A stretch of DNA of 64,000 nucleotides, from positions 124,001-188,000 of the forward strand of contig JAHCAY010000002.1 in the NCBI GenBank assembly GCA_019634575.1. Direction: 5' to 3'. Positions 33,722-42,183 of this stretch are shown piece by piece. The position numbers and the translations under genes are program-made. Below the pieces are notes generated by a model. It was not told the origin of the DNA. It worked only from the letters and a program-made list of their open reading frames with translations, and made no database searches. Source of the DNA: Candidatus Didemnitutus sp. (GTDB lineage: Bacteria > Verrucomicrobiota > Verrucomicrobiia > Opitutales > Opitutaceae). The stretch's first letter is position 1; each line of letters begins with the position of its first letter.

Positions 33722-34891
33722 TCAGCGGTGCACCGGCACGGACCGCTCGCGCAGAGCCGCCAGCCTGGCTTCGGCGCGCTGGGCATCCGCCGTCCGCTCC
33801 AACCGGCGCAGCGCCTCCACCAGCAACTCGTGGAACATGATCTCGTCGTCCTTCAACCGCATCGCCTGCCGGACGTGCCGCTCCACCGCCTGCCAGTCTC
33901 CGGTGTCCTGCGCGACGACGGCGAGGTTGAAGTGATAGTAGGGATTCCGCACCCGCATCGCCTGCGCGCGACGTTCGTATTTCTCCGCCAGTTTCAGATT
34001 CTCCACTCCACCCTGCCGACGGAGGACATCCACGAGGCAAACCAAGACCATCTCCCCGTGTCGATCGAGTCGCAGCGATTGTTCCAGGCAATCGCGCGCC
34101 TGCGGCAGATCTCCGGTTCGCGCGTAGAGCTGGCCCAAGTTTGCCCAAACGAAACAGCTTTTCGCATCGCACTCCGTTCCGAGTTTCATGAGCCGCAACG
34201 CCCCGGCTGTGTCGCCGGCCACCAGCCGGAAGAAGCCCGCCGTGCTGTAGAAGTGCGCAAACGCGCGCCGGTCCGGCACGACCAACGCGCTGCCGCTCCC
34301 GTCGTCGGCTCGTCCCAGATCCGGTCGCAGATCCACCGTGTAGATGTGCGTGGCGTCCACCAAGCGCAGATTCGTGTGCCGCACCGAGGCGACGAATCCC
34401 TCGAAACGGTTCCACCGCGCCGCCGTGTCCATCTCCTGGAATTGCACCGCCACGCCGTATTCCCGCGCCACTGCCGCGACGAGAATCGCGAAACTCACGC
34501 ACCCGCCCCGGCGACGCCGAAACGACTCCCGCGCGTCGTAGAGCCCGTCGGAGGCGTAGGCAAAACCCAAGTCGGTCGGGCGAACGATCGCCGCGACGAT
34601 CTGTTGGAGAATTACCGCATGGGCCGCACGTCGGTCGACCCGCTCCGCAAAAAAGCGCCGCATCGGCTCGTCCAATCTCAGCAATTCGCGGGCGTCTTCC
34701 GGCGGAAAATAACTCGGCTCGTCCGCCGACGGAGGCACGGCCGGCGCACCTTCCGCTCCGGAAACTACTCCCGCCGCCCCCGGCGCGAGAGCGAAGAGGC
34801 AAATGACGACGCAAGAGATACTGCGACAAGTCGGGAACACGAGGAGACCCTCTTGGCCCACGCAGCGAGGAGCCCAAACTTCACCCGTCAT
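33722..34891 (-). CDS. Exported transglutaminase-like protein with TPR repeats
   Basis: A 389-residue exported protein. After a hydrophobic segment (about residues 22-43) comes a transglutaminase-like core with a plausible triad: Cys131 in RRRRGGCVSFAIL, His172 in VRHTNLRLVD, Asp187 in IYTVDLRPD. The C-terminal half (about 205-389) holds TPR units (FVWANLGQLYARTGDLPQARDCLEQ, PYYHFNLAVVAQDTGDWQAVERHVRQA). It may be a peptidase or a scaffold. The start is uncertain: ATG at 34891, or a GTG some 18 codons later that gives a tidier signal peptide. It is downstream of the Kef-type antiporter by 88 bp. Confidence 0.72.
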   Translation of the reverse strand: MTGEVWAPRCVGQEGLLVFPTCRSISCVVICLFALAPGAAGVVSGAEGAPAVPPSADEPSYFPPEDARELLRLDEPMRRFFAERVDRRAAHAVILQQIVAAIVRPTDLGFAYASDGLYDARESFRRRRGGCVSFAILVAAVAREYGVAVQFQEMDTAARWNRFEGFVASVRHTNLRLVDATHIYTVDLRPDLGRADDGSGSALVVPDRRAFAHFYSTAGFFRLVAGDTAGALRLMKLGTECDAKSCFVWANLGQLYARTGDLPQARDCLEQSLRLDRHGEMVLVCLVDVLRRQGGVENLKLAEKYERRAQAMRVRNPYYHFNLAVVAQDTGDWQAVERHVRQAMRLKDDEIMFHELLVEALRRLERTADAQRAEARLAALRERSVPVHR

Positions 34892-34979
34892 TGTATCCCA
34901 TCGCGGCCGGGTTGCAATCGCGCAGACCGAAACGCTCGCCGCCGCCAGACTCCAAGCACCGCGCCGCCGCGCCGCTCGC

Positions 34980-37265
34980 CTACGCCGTCCCCTCGTGCGC
35001 CCAGCTCTTGAACGCCGCGATCTGGTCCGGGCTCCCGAGCACCAGCACGTCGTCGTTCGGCAACAGCTTCTCGTCACCACCCGGATTCAGGATGCGCAGG
35101 CCGCCGCGATTGATGCCCGCCACCTGCACGCCGCAATGCCGCGTCGGCGCCAGCTCCGCGAGCGTGCGACCCGCCAGCTTGCTGTCGTGCGGCAGCTCGC
35201 ACGTCTCCATCCGCACCTCGTCGAAATTCGATGCCGCGTGCGCGCCCGCCACGCCGAGCAGGAACGCCTTGCCCGCCGCCGTCTGTTTCGCGTCGCCCAA
35301 CAGCAGAATCTTGTCGCGCGGATAGAGCGCCGTCTCCGGCGACGGATTGCCCACCATCACGCCCTGCCGCTCGATGCCGGCGACCACGACGCCGAACTTC
35401 GCCCGCAACGCCAGCTCGCCCAGCGTCAGCCCGCGCGCGTTCGCCTGATCCGGCAGCACGCACTCCGTGAGTCCGAGGTGCCACTCGCTGTGCTGCGCGA
35501 GCCACGGCGCGGTGGTGCCGGTGAACCTCTCGTCATTCTGCACGATGCGATCCTGCAGCTCCAATTCGAGCACACTGTGCCAGTAAACCAGCTTCTGCCG
35601 CGCAAAAATCACCACGCCCACCGCGAGCAACACCGCGACTACCGGCACCCAGCGTCCCATCACTCCCACCGGCATCACCGCCGTGAGCCACACGAAAATC
35701 ACCAGTCCCGCCACCACCTTGATGCCCGTCTCCACCATCGGCCGCAGCTTCGCGCGGTTCGCCTGCCCCGCCGTGCTCACCTCGGCGTAGAGCATCGCGA
35801 GCGCCGCCACGTTGCGCCAGATCGCGATGAGCGGCGCGAGCACCACCACCGCGAGCCCGCACCAGAACAGCACCCGCGGCGCCTGCGGGAAAAACTTCTC
35901 GCCCGGGATGAACGGCAGCACCGCCTCGAGCAGATTTTCCGCGAACGACAGCAGCCCCGTCACGAGCAACACCTCGACCGCGACCTGGATCAGGCGCTTC
36001 CGGCTCAGCTGCCAGAGGAGGTTCTTCTTCTGCCGCGCCATCAGCCGCTCCAGCCACCCGCGATAATAACCCAGCCAATCCTCCAGCCACTTCGGCTGAC
36101 GCTGCTCGACCCACTCGCCGATCCGCGGTGCCCGCCTCATCAGCACCGGCGCCGCCAGCGTCGTGAGCAGCGAGACGCCCACCGCCACCGCCTGGAACTC
36201 CGCCGGCAGCACGCCCGCCGCAATGCCGAGTTGCGCGATGATGAACGAAAACTCGCCCAACGCCGTCGCCGACACGCCGACGCGCACCGCGTCACGCGTC
36301 GCCGCGCCCGTCACCATCATGCCCACCGCCACCGCAAACGTCCGCCCGAGGATCGTCACGACGCCGAGCAGCAGCACCAGCCACCACAGATGCGCCGCCG
36401 CCTTCAAATTGATCATCATCCCGATCGCCACGAAGAACACCGCGCTGAACACGTCGCGCATGCCCTCGAACGCCCGATCCACCTGCGTGCGGTGCGGCGT
36501 CTCCGCCACGATCGCACCGAGCAGGAACGCCCCGAGCGCCAGCGAAAACCCCGCCCGCTGCGCCAGGATCGCGAGCATGAAGAGCAGGCCCGCCGTCACG
36601 ATCGTCGTCAGTTCGTCGTCCGCCGTAATCGTCAGTTTTCTGAGCAGCCACGGCACCAGCAGCAGCCCGCCCACCCCCGCCAGCACCACGAACGCACCCA
36701 GCATGCCCAGCGTCTCCCCCATCGCCTCCTGCGGCCCGCTCGTCGACACGAGCGAATTGAGAATCGCCAGCATCACGACCGCCACGATGTCCTCGAGCAC
36801 CGACACGCCCATCGCCAGTTGCCCGGCCTTCTCGTGCGTCACCCCGAGATCCTGCAACACCTTGCTGATGATCGCCGACGACGACACCATCAACATCGCC
36901 GCGAGGATCACGCCCTGCACCGGCGCCCAGCCCAGCCCCGCCCCGACCGCCCGCGCGATCGAATAGACGACAAACGCGCCCACCACCGTCGCCACGATCA
37001 GCGAAATCCCGAGCCGCCGCAGCTTCCGCAAGCTCAGTTTCATCCCGATCGAAAACATCAGGAACACCAACCCCACCTGCGCCAGCGTCTCGATGCGCGC
37101 CACATCCGACACCAGCGAAAACGGCGGCGTATACGGACCGATCACCATGCCCGCCGCCAGATAGCCCACGACCACCGACAACCCGACACGATGGCACAGC
37201 CAGCCGACGAGGCCGGCGACCAGCATCACGATCGCGAGGTCCTGGACGAATTCCGTTCCGTGCAT
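34980..37265 (-). CDS. Kef-type (CPA2) cation/proton antiporter with two RCK_C domains
   Basis: A 761-residue membrane protein. Residues 1-390 form the CPA2 antiporter core of about 12 helices (GYLAAGMVIGPYTPPF, GLVFLMFSIGMKLSLRKL, VSSSAIISKVLQDLGV, ALGAFLLGAIVAETPHR). A second hydrophobic part spans about 440-610. The C-terminus has two RCK_C/TrkA_C regulatory domains (GLTLGELALRAKFGVVVAGI, then LAELAPTRHCGVQVAGINRG). The TrkA_N Rossmann domain of KefB/C is absent. I chose ATG at 37265 (MHGTEFVQDLAIVMLVAG). It is expected to exchange K+ or Na+ for H+; RCK_C domains of some families bind c-di-AMP, a possible link to the EIIA-DAC protein by inference only. Confidence 0.9.
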   Translation of the reverse strand: MHGTEFVQDLAIVMLVAGLVGWLCHRVGLSVVVGYLAAGMVIGPYTPPFSLVSDVARIETLAQVGLVFLMFSIGMKLSLRKLRRLGISLIVATVVGAFVVYSIARAVGAGLGWAPVQGVILAAMLMVSSSAIISKVLQDLGVTHEKAGQLAMGVSVLEDIVAVVMLAILNSLVSTSGPQEAMGETLGMLGAFVVLAGVGGLLLVPWLLRKLTITADDELTTIVTAGLLFMLAILAQRAGFSLALGAFLLGAIVAETPHRTQVDRAFEGMRDVFSAVFFVAIGMMINLKAAAHLWWLVLLLGVVTILGRTFAVAVGMMVTGAATRDAVRVGVSATALGEFSFIIAQLGIAAGVLPAEFQAVAVGVSLLTTLAAPVLMRRAPRIGEWVEQRQPKWLEDWLGYYRGWLERLMARQKKNLLWQLSRKRLIQVAVEVLLVTGLLSFAENLLEAVLPFIPGEKFFPQAPRVLFWCGLAVVVLAPLIAIWRNVAALAMLYAEVSTAGQANRAKLRPMVETGIKVVAGLVIFVWLTAVMPVGVMGRWVPVVAVLLAVGVVIFARQKLVYWHSVLELELQDRIVQNDERFTGTTAPWLAQHSEWHLGLTECVLPDQANARGLTLGELALRAKFGVVVAGIERQGVMVGNPSPETALYPRDKILLLGDAKQTAAGKAFLLGVAGAHAASNFDEVRMETCELPHDSKLAGRTLAELAPTRHCGVQVAGINRGGLRILNPGGDEKLLPNDDVLVLGSPDQIAAFKSWAHEGTA

Positions 37266-37385
37266 GCAACGCCCGCACAGGGCACGTCCAAGACGCTGGC
37301 AAACCCACCCCGCGTCAAGCCTCCGCCCCGGCCTTTTCCGCCCCTCCAAGCCCGCCCAAACCTCCGCCGTTCAACGGCTTTGGTT

Positions 37386-37415
37386 TTGACAATTTCGCTC
37401 GCACGCGGCTTTGAT
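37386..37415 (+). promoter_or_regulatory. Candidate sigma-70 promoter of the mre operon
   Basis: A perfect TTGACA at 37386-37391 is followed after 18 bp by TTTGAT (37410-37415), 23 bp before the mreB ATG. The implied leader is very short. Confidence 0.45.
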
Positions 37416-37437
37416 TCGGAAACCCTGCCACCGCGAC

Positions 37438-38463
37438 ATGTTCAACCAACTGCTGGGACTTTTTTCCAACGACATCGGCATCGACTTAGGCACCGCCAAC
37501 ACCCTCGTCTACGTGAAGGACAAGGGCATCGTCCTGCGTGAGCCGTCGGTCGTCGCAGTCCACACCGGCAGCCGCAAGGTCCTCGCCGTCGGCGACGAAG
37601 CCAAAAAGATGCTCGGCCGCACGCCCGGCAACATCACCGCCATCCGTCCGATGAAGGACGGCGTCATCGCCGACTTCGACATCACCGAGGCGATGCTGCG
37701 CTACTTCATCAAGAAGGTGCACAACAACTCCAAGGTCGTCTCGCCGCGCGTCGTCGTCGCCATCCCCTCCGGCATCACCGAGGTCGAGAAGCGCGCCGTG
37801 AAGGAGTCCGCCACCCACGCCGGCGCCCGCGAAGTCATCACCATTCTCGAACCCATGGCCGCCGCGCTCGGCGTCGGCCTGCCCGTCGACGAACCCGCCG
37901 CGAACATGATCGTGGACATCGGCGGCGGCACCACGGAGATCGCGATCATTTCGCTCTCCGGCATCGTCTTTTCGAAATCCATCCGCGTCGCCGGCGACGA
38001 GCTCGACCTCGCCATCATCAACTACATGAAGCGCGCCTACAACCTCCTCATCGGCGAGCGCACGGCGGAAGAAATCAAGATGACCATCGGCTCCGCCTAC
38101 CCGCTCGACACCGAGCTGTCGATGGAGGTCAAGGGCCGCGACTCGGTCGCCGGTTTGCCGAAGACGATTCACATCACCTCACAGGAAATCCGCGAAGCCC
38201 TCGCCGACACCATCGCTGCGATCGTCGAGGCCGTGCGCGCCGCCCTCGAGCGCTGCCCACCCGAACTCTCCGCCGACCTCGTCGACCGTGGCTTCGTCAT
38301 GGCCGGCGGCGGCTCGCTCATCCGCGGCATCGATAAGCTCCTCTCCGAGAAGACTGGTCTGCCCGTCACCGTCTCCGACGACCCGCTCTCCGCCGTCGCG
38401 AACGGCACCGGCGTCTTCCTGAACAACATCGACGAGCTCTACCGCATCGCGGCGGATTTTTGA
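37438..38463 (+). CDS. mreB: Rod-shape-determining protein MreB
   Basis: Actin-like filament protein that guides lateral wall synthesis. The 341-residue protein has phosphate 1 motif DIGIDLGTANTLVYV, the phosphate 2 motif VDIGGGTTEIAII, and the adenosine motif VMAGGGSLIRGIDKLL, all intact. I chose ATG at 37438 (MFNQLLGLFSNDIGID), the standard N-terminus; the frame extends nine codons upstream. It is first of an mreB-unknown-mreC-mreD-PBP2 operon. Confidence 0.97.
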   Translation: MFNQLLGLFSNDIGIDLGTANTLVYVKDKGIVLREPSVVAVHTGSRKVLAVGDEAKKMLGRTPGNITAIRPMKDGVIADFDITEAMLRYFIKKVHNNSKVVSPRVVVAIPSGITEVEKRAVKESATHAGAREVITILEPMAAALGVGLPVDEPAANMIVDIGGGTTEIAIISLSGIVFSKSIRVAGDELDLAIINYMKRAYNLLIGERTAEEIKMTIGSAYPLDTELSMEVKGRDSVAGLPKTIHITSQEIREALADTIAAIVEAVRAALERCPPELSADLVDRGFVMAGGGSLIRGIDKLLSEKTGLPVTVSDDPLSAVANGTGVFLNNIDELYRIAADF

Positions 38464-38504
38464 GCGCTTGGCGAAAGCGCTTGGCGACCAAGTCGCCATC
38501 CCCA

Positions 38505-38735
38505 ATGAACCAGCCCGTCAAAATCGAGCTGACAGCCGCTGAAGCGCTGATCGCGTTTGAAGCACTCGCCAAACTCGATGAGAAGCGCATTCATGAACGC
38601 GAGCTCGATTCCTCCGAGCGTATGGCTCTTTGGGCGATTCAGAGCGTTCTGGAAAAAAACGTCCCGGTGTTTGCCCCCAACTACGCGCAGCTCGTGCAAT
38701 CGGCGAAGCGCGAACTGAATCCTGAAAACCTTTAG
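38505..38735 (+). CDS. Small unknown protein between mreB and mreC
   Basis: A 76-residue soluble, mostly helical protein: VKIELTAAEALIAFEALAKL, DEKRIHERELDSSERMALWA and IQSVLEKNVPVFAPNYAQL. ATG at 38505, 41 bp after mreB and 11 bp before mreC, so it is embedded in the mre operon. I recognise no family. Its place suggests a role or at least co-expression with shape proteins. Coding potential is supported by the tight spacing and by a composition unlike frame-shifted neighbours. Confidence 0.65.
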   Translation: MNQPVKIELTAAEALIAFEALAKLDEKRIHERELDSSERMALWAIQSVLEKNVPVFAPNYAQLVQSAKRELNPENL

Positions 38736-38746
38736 TCGCAGCCGCC

Positions 38747-39589
38747 GTGTCCGATAAACGCTTCGATCAAGCCCGTCCCTTCGCCACGCTCGGCCTCGTG
38801 CTGCTGCTCTGGCTGCTCGTGCCGCTGGCCGTGAAGTCCTTCACGCGCGTCACCTTCTTCGAGCTCCAGGCCCCCTTCGCCGCCGCCCAATCCTACGTCA
38901 CCGACCTCCAGGAATTCTGGGCGCTGCGCACACGCCCGAAAAACGAGATCATCGAAGCCGGCCGCGACCTCGCCCGCCTCAACGCCGCCTACGAACTCCG
39001 CCTCCAGGAAAACGAGCAGCTCCGCGCCGAGATCCTCCGCCTCGAAAACCTCCTCAAGCTCCCGCCCTTCCCCGCGCATCGCGCCGAGCCCGCACGCGTC
39101 GCCAAGCGCGACTTCACCGCCTGGTGGCAGCGCCTCGTCATCCGCAAGGGCCGCAATTACGGCATCCCCGTCGGCGCGCCGGTCGTGTTCGTCGGCGGCG
39201 TCGTCGGCCGCGTCGTCGAGGTCCACGCCTACACCGCCGTCGTCGATCTCGTTTCCAGCCCGACGTTCCGCATCGCCGCCAGCGTCGAGGGCGACAACAA
39301 CAACCGCCCCATCTCCTATCAGGGCGGCATCAACGACTCCTTCAAGAACCCGCGCGGCTCGGTCGAGTTCGTTCCCACCGACATCTCCGCCACGCCCAGT
39401 CACCCGCGCCACCTCGTCACCTCCGGCCTCGGCGGCGTGTTTCCGCCCGGCCTCACCATCGGTGACGTCACGCACCTCGAGCCGTCCACCGACGGCCTGT
39501 TCGCGAGCGGCGACGTCGATCTCGACAACCGCCTCGGCGCCCTCAGCGAAGTGACCGTGCTCGTGCCCGTCACGCCCGAGGCCCTCTGA
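38747..39589 (+). CDS. mreC: Rod-shape-determining protein MreC
   Basis: Bitopic inner-membrane protein that organises the elongation complex in the periplasm. The 280-residue protein has a short cytoplasmic start, one membrane helix (about 13-30), a coiled coil (NEIIEAGRDLARLNAAYELRLQENEQ, about 65-100), and the beta domains with VIRKGRNYGIPVGAPVVFVGG and HLVTSGLGGVFPPGLTIGDV, the MreC signature. The start is GTG at 38747. It ends 3 bp before mreD. Confidence 0.94.
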   Translation: MSDKRFDQARPFATLGLVLLLWLLVPLAVKSFTRVTFFELQAPFAAAQSYVTDLQEFWALRTRPKNEIIEAGRDLARLNAAYELRLQENEQLRAEILRLENLLKLPPFPAHRAEPARVAKRDFTAWWQRLVIRKGRNYGIPVGAPVVFVGGVVGRVVEVHAYTAVVDLVSSPTFRIAASVEGDNNNRPISYQGGINDSFKNPRGSVEFVPTDISATPSHPRHLVTSGLGGVFPPGLTIGDVTHLEPSTDGLFASGDVDLDNRLGALSEVTVLVPVTPEAL

Positions 39590-39592
39590 CGC

Positions 39593-40126
39593 ATGCGCCA
39601 ACGCGACATCCGCTGGCTGCTCGTCCTCCTCGCGAACCTCCTGCTCCTCTGGCTCGCCGGCCTCGCCAATCACTACCTCGCACCCTACGCGGTCTCGCTC
39701 TACCTCGCCGGCCTCTTCGTTCCTTACGCCGCGCTGCGGCTCGACTATCGCCACGGCTTCCTCGCCACCGCGCTCACCGGCCTCGCCTTCGACTCGCTCA
39801 CGCCCGCGCCGTTCGGCACGCACCTCGTGCTGCTTGGCTTCGTGCACGCCGTCCTGCTCTACGGTCGCAAGCGCTTCCCGCGCGAGGAACCGATCTTCGC
39901 CACCGTCGTCGCGCTGCTCGCCAACCTGTTCCTCGTCCTCGCGCTCACCACGCTCCTCATCGGCGACAATCCGCACCCCGCCAACGCCTGGCTGCGCGTC
40001 TTCGTCGACCTCATCTTCTCCCAACTCGTCATCGCGCTCGCGACGCCGTGGTTCATGGCGCTCAACGCCCGACTGCTCGCCCTCGCCCGCCTCGATCCCG
40101 AGACCGGCCGCCGCGTGCAGCTTTGA
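39593..40126 (+). CDS. mreD: Rod-shape-determining protein MreD
   Basis: A 177-residue polytopic inner-membrane protein with five or six predicted helices, in the mreD position. A YRHGFLATALTGLAFDSLTPAPFGTHLVL segment is typical of MreD. Sequence conservation of this family is low, so the call relies on size, topology and position between mreC and PBP2. ATG at 39593 follows the mreC stop by 3 bp. Confidence 0.88.
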   Translation: MRQRDIRWLLVLLANLLLLWLAGLANHYLAPYAVSLYLAGLFVPYAALRLDYRHGFLATALTGLAFDSLTPAPFGTHLVLLGFVHAVLLYGRKRFPREEPIFATVVALLANLFLVLALTTLLIGDNPHPANAWLRVFVDLIFSQLVIALATPWFMALNARLLALARLDPETGRRVQL

Positions 40127-40156
40127 TTTTTTCGCCCCGCGCGCTTTGTTTCCACC

Positions 40157-42106
40157 GTGAGCTCCGCCCCGATCGAAACCCACGCCGCGCGCAACCCGCG
40201 CCTCCTCGCCTTCTACGGCCTCGTGGCGTTGCTCGTTCTCGTCCTGAGCATCGGCGTCGGTCGGCAGCAACTGCTCCGCAGCTCGCAAAACTCCGACGAC
40301 GAACGCAAGCAGAGCCAGCGCCGCATCATCGTGCCTGGCCCGCGCGGCAACATCTACGACCGCGAAGGCCGGGTGCTCGTCGGTAATCGCGCGCGCTTCT
40401 CCGTCGTGCTCAACCTCGCCGAGCTCCGCAGCGACTTCGGCGCCGAATACGACAAGGTCGTCCGCAACTTCCGCGCCCTGCCGAAGGACGAGCGCCCCAA
40501 CAGCAGCCAGGTCAACCGCATCGTCCGCACCACCGTCACCGAGCGCTACCTCGAGCAGGTCAACCGCATCCTCGGCCGCCACGAGCAGATCAAGCAGGCC
40601 GATCTCAACCGCCACTTCGAGAGCTCGCGCCTCCTCCCCTACACGCTGATCGAGGATCTCTCCCCCGCCGAATACGCCCGCCTCGTCGAGAAGCTCCCCG
40701 TCAACTCCCCCCTGCAAGTCTACGCCTCCAGCACACGCTACTATCCCTACGGCCGCGCCGCCGCCCATGTGCTCGGCTACGTCGGCGTCGACGCGAACCC
40801 CGACGCCGAGGCCTTCGGCCACGACGACCTCATGACCTTCAAGATGAAGGGCGCCTACGGCCGCGCCGGCCTCGAAAAACGCTTCGACGCCAAACTCCAG
40901 GGCCAGGCCGGCGGCGCGATCTACCGCGTCGACCCCTCCGGCTATAAGATCAACCCGCCCCTCGAGAAACGGACCCCGAAACAAGGCGAAAGCATCACCA
41001 CCTCGATCGACATCGATCTTCAGCAAGCCGCCGAGGAAGCCATCGGCGATCGCACCGGCGCCGCCGTCGCCCTCGACGTGCGCACCGGCGAAGTCCTCGC
41101 GCTCAGCTCCAAGCCCGACTACGACCCGAACGCCTGGTATCCGCGCATGAGTGCCGAAACCTACAAGGAGATCCAGGAGCAGCACGCCGAGCTCAACCTC
41201 GCGATCGACGGCGCCTTTCCTCCCGGCTCCACGTTCAAAATTCTCACCAGCATCGCCGCGCTCCAACACGCCGCGATCGTTCCCGACCGACCGATCACCT
41301 TCTGCGACGGCACCGTGCAGATCGGCGGGCGCACCTTCTACTGCGACAACGGCCGCGGGCACCACGGCCACGTCACGCTCTCCGACGCCATCGCCCATAG
41401 CTGCGACGTCTACTACTACGAAGCCGGCCGGCTCACCACCCCCGACGGCATCGCCGAAGAAGCGCGCAAATTCCACTTCGGCCAGCGCACCGGCATCGAA
41501 CTCCCCGAATCCGACGCGTCGCTCGTGCCCGACACCGCCTGGAAAAGAAAGCGCTGGAATGAACCCTGGTATGGCGGCGACACCGCCAACTACTCCATCG
41601 GCCAAGGCTTCCTCCTTGTCACGCCATTGCAGATGGCGTGCTTCACCGCATCCGTCGCACGCAACGAACTCTACACCACGCCGACCCTCATCCACCGAGA
41701 AAACGCGCCGGCCCAGCACACGCCACCCATCGGCCTCTCCGACCACGAACGCGCCGCCATCGTCGAAGGCATGATCGGCACCACCACCGAAGGCACCGCC
41801 TCGTTGATCACCAAGGGCCCCTACAAGGTTCCCGGTGTGACCATCGCCGGCAAGACCGGCACCGCCCAAAAGGACGTCTACGAGGGCGGCAAGCTCATCG
41901 GCAAAATCAACTTTGCTTGGTTCATCTGCTTCGCCCCCGCCGAGAACCCCGAGATCGCCATCGCTGTGATGCTTGAGGGCGACACCATCGGCGAAACCTA
42001 CGGCGGCGGAGTGAACGCCGCCCCGGTCGCCAACGCGATCATCCGAAAATATTTCGAAAAGAAGAACGCCCCCGCGGCCCCGAAGGCCGAGTTCAAGATC
42101 AAGTGA
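40157..42106 (+). CDS. mrdA: Penicillin-binding protein 2 (peptidoglycan transpeptidase)
   Basis: Class B transpeptidase that crosslinks wall during elongation. The 649-residue protein has one N-terminal membrane helix (about 15-35), a pedestal domain with PRGNIYDREGRVLVGNR, and the transpeptidase domain. Active motifs: STFK at about 358-361, the SCD motif in AHSCDVYYYEAGR, and KTG at 566-568 (AGKTGTAQ). The start is GTG at 40157. It is last in the mre operon; rodA, the usual partner, is not next to it. Confidence 0.95.
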   Translation: MSSAPIETHAARNPRLLAFYGLVALLVLVLSIGVGRQQLLRSSQNSDDERKQSQRRIIVPGPRGNIYDREGRVLVGNRARFSVVLNLAELRSDFGAEYDKVVRNFRALPKDERPNSSQVNRIVRTTVTERYLEQVNRILGRHEQIKQADLNRHFESSRLLPYTLIEDLSPAEYARLVEKLPVNSPLQVYASSTRYYPYGRAAAHVLGYVGVDANPDAEAFGHDDLMTFKMKGAYGRAGLEKRFDAKLQGQAGGAIYRVDPSGYKINPPLEKRTPKQGESITTSIDIDLQQAAEEAIGDRTGAAVALDVRTGEVLALSSKPDYDPNAWYPRMSAETYKEIQEQHAELNLAIDGAFPPGSTFKILTSIAALQHAAIVPDRPITFCDGTVQIGGRTFYCDNGRGHHGHVTLSDAIAHSCDVYYYEAGRLTTPDGIAEEARKFHFGQRTGIELPESDASLVPDTAWKRKRWNEPWYGGDTANYSIGQGFLLVTPLQMACFTASVARNELYTTPTLIHRENAPAQHTPPIGLSDHERAAIVEGMIGTTTEGTASLITKGPYKVPGVTIAGKTGTAQKDVYEGGKLIGKINFAWFICFAPAENPEIAIAVMLEGDTIGETYGGGVNAAPVANAIIRKYFEKKNAPAAPKAEFKIK

Positions 42107-42117
42107 CGTTCCCAGAA

Positions 42118-42183
42118 AGGTAGGGCGGCGAGTCCCTTCGCCGCCGAAAAACCCACGGCGCGGAACGGAGTCCGCGCCCTACC
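42118..42183. repeat. Palindromic repeat overlapping the tgpA stop
   Basis: AGGTAGGGCGGCGAGTCCCTTCGCCGCC at the left and GGAGTCCGCGCCCTACC at the right. The right end covers the last codons and TAG of the convergent tgpA gene. It may also act as the transcription stop between mrdA and tgpA. Confidence 0.55.

Noticed and set aside
34803..37541. 912-codon open frame on the plus strand
   Set aside because: Antisense to the Kef antiporter; Arg/His/Gln/Pro-rich noise typical of mirror frames.
38732..41869. 1045-codon open frame on the minus strand across mreC, mreD and PBP2
   Set aside because: Antisense to three well-recognised genes. Its Gly/Ala/Asp/Glu/Val-only composition is the usual mirror frame of GC-rich coding DNA. 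No family similarity.
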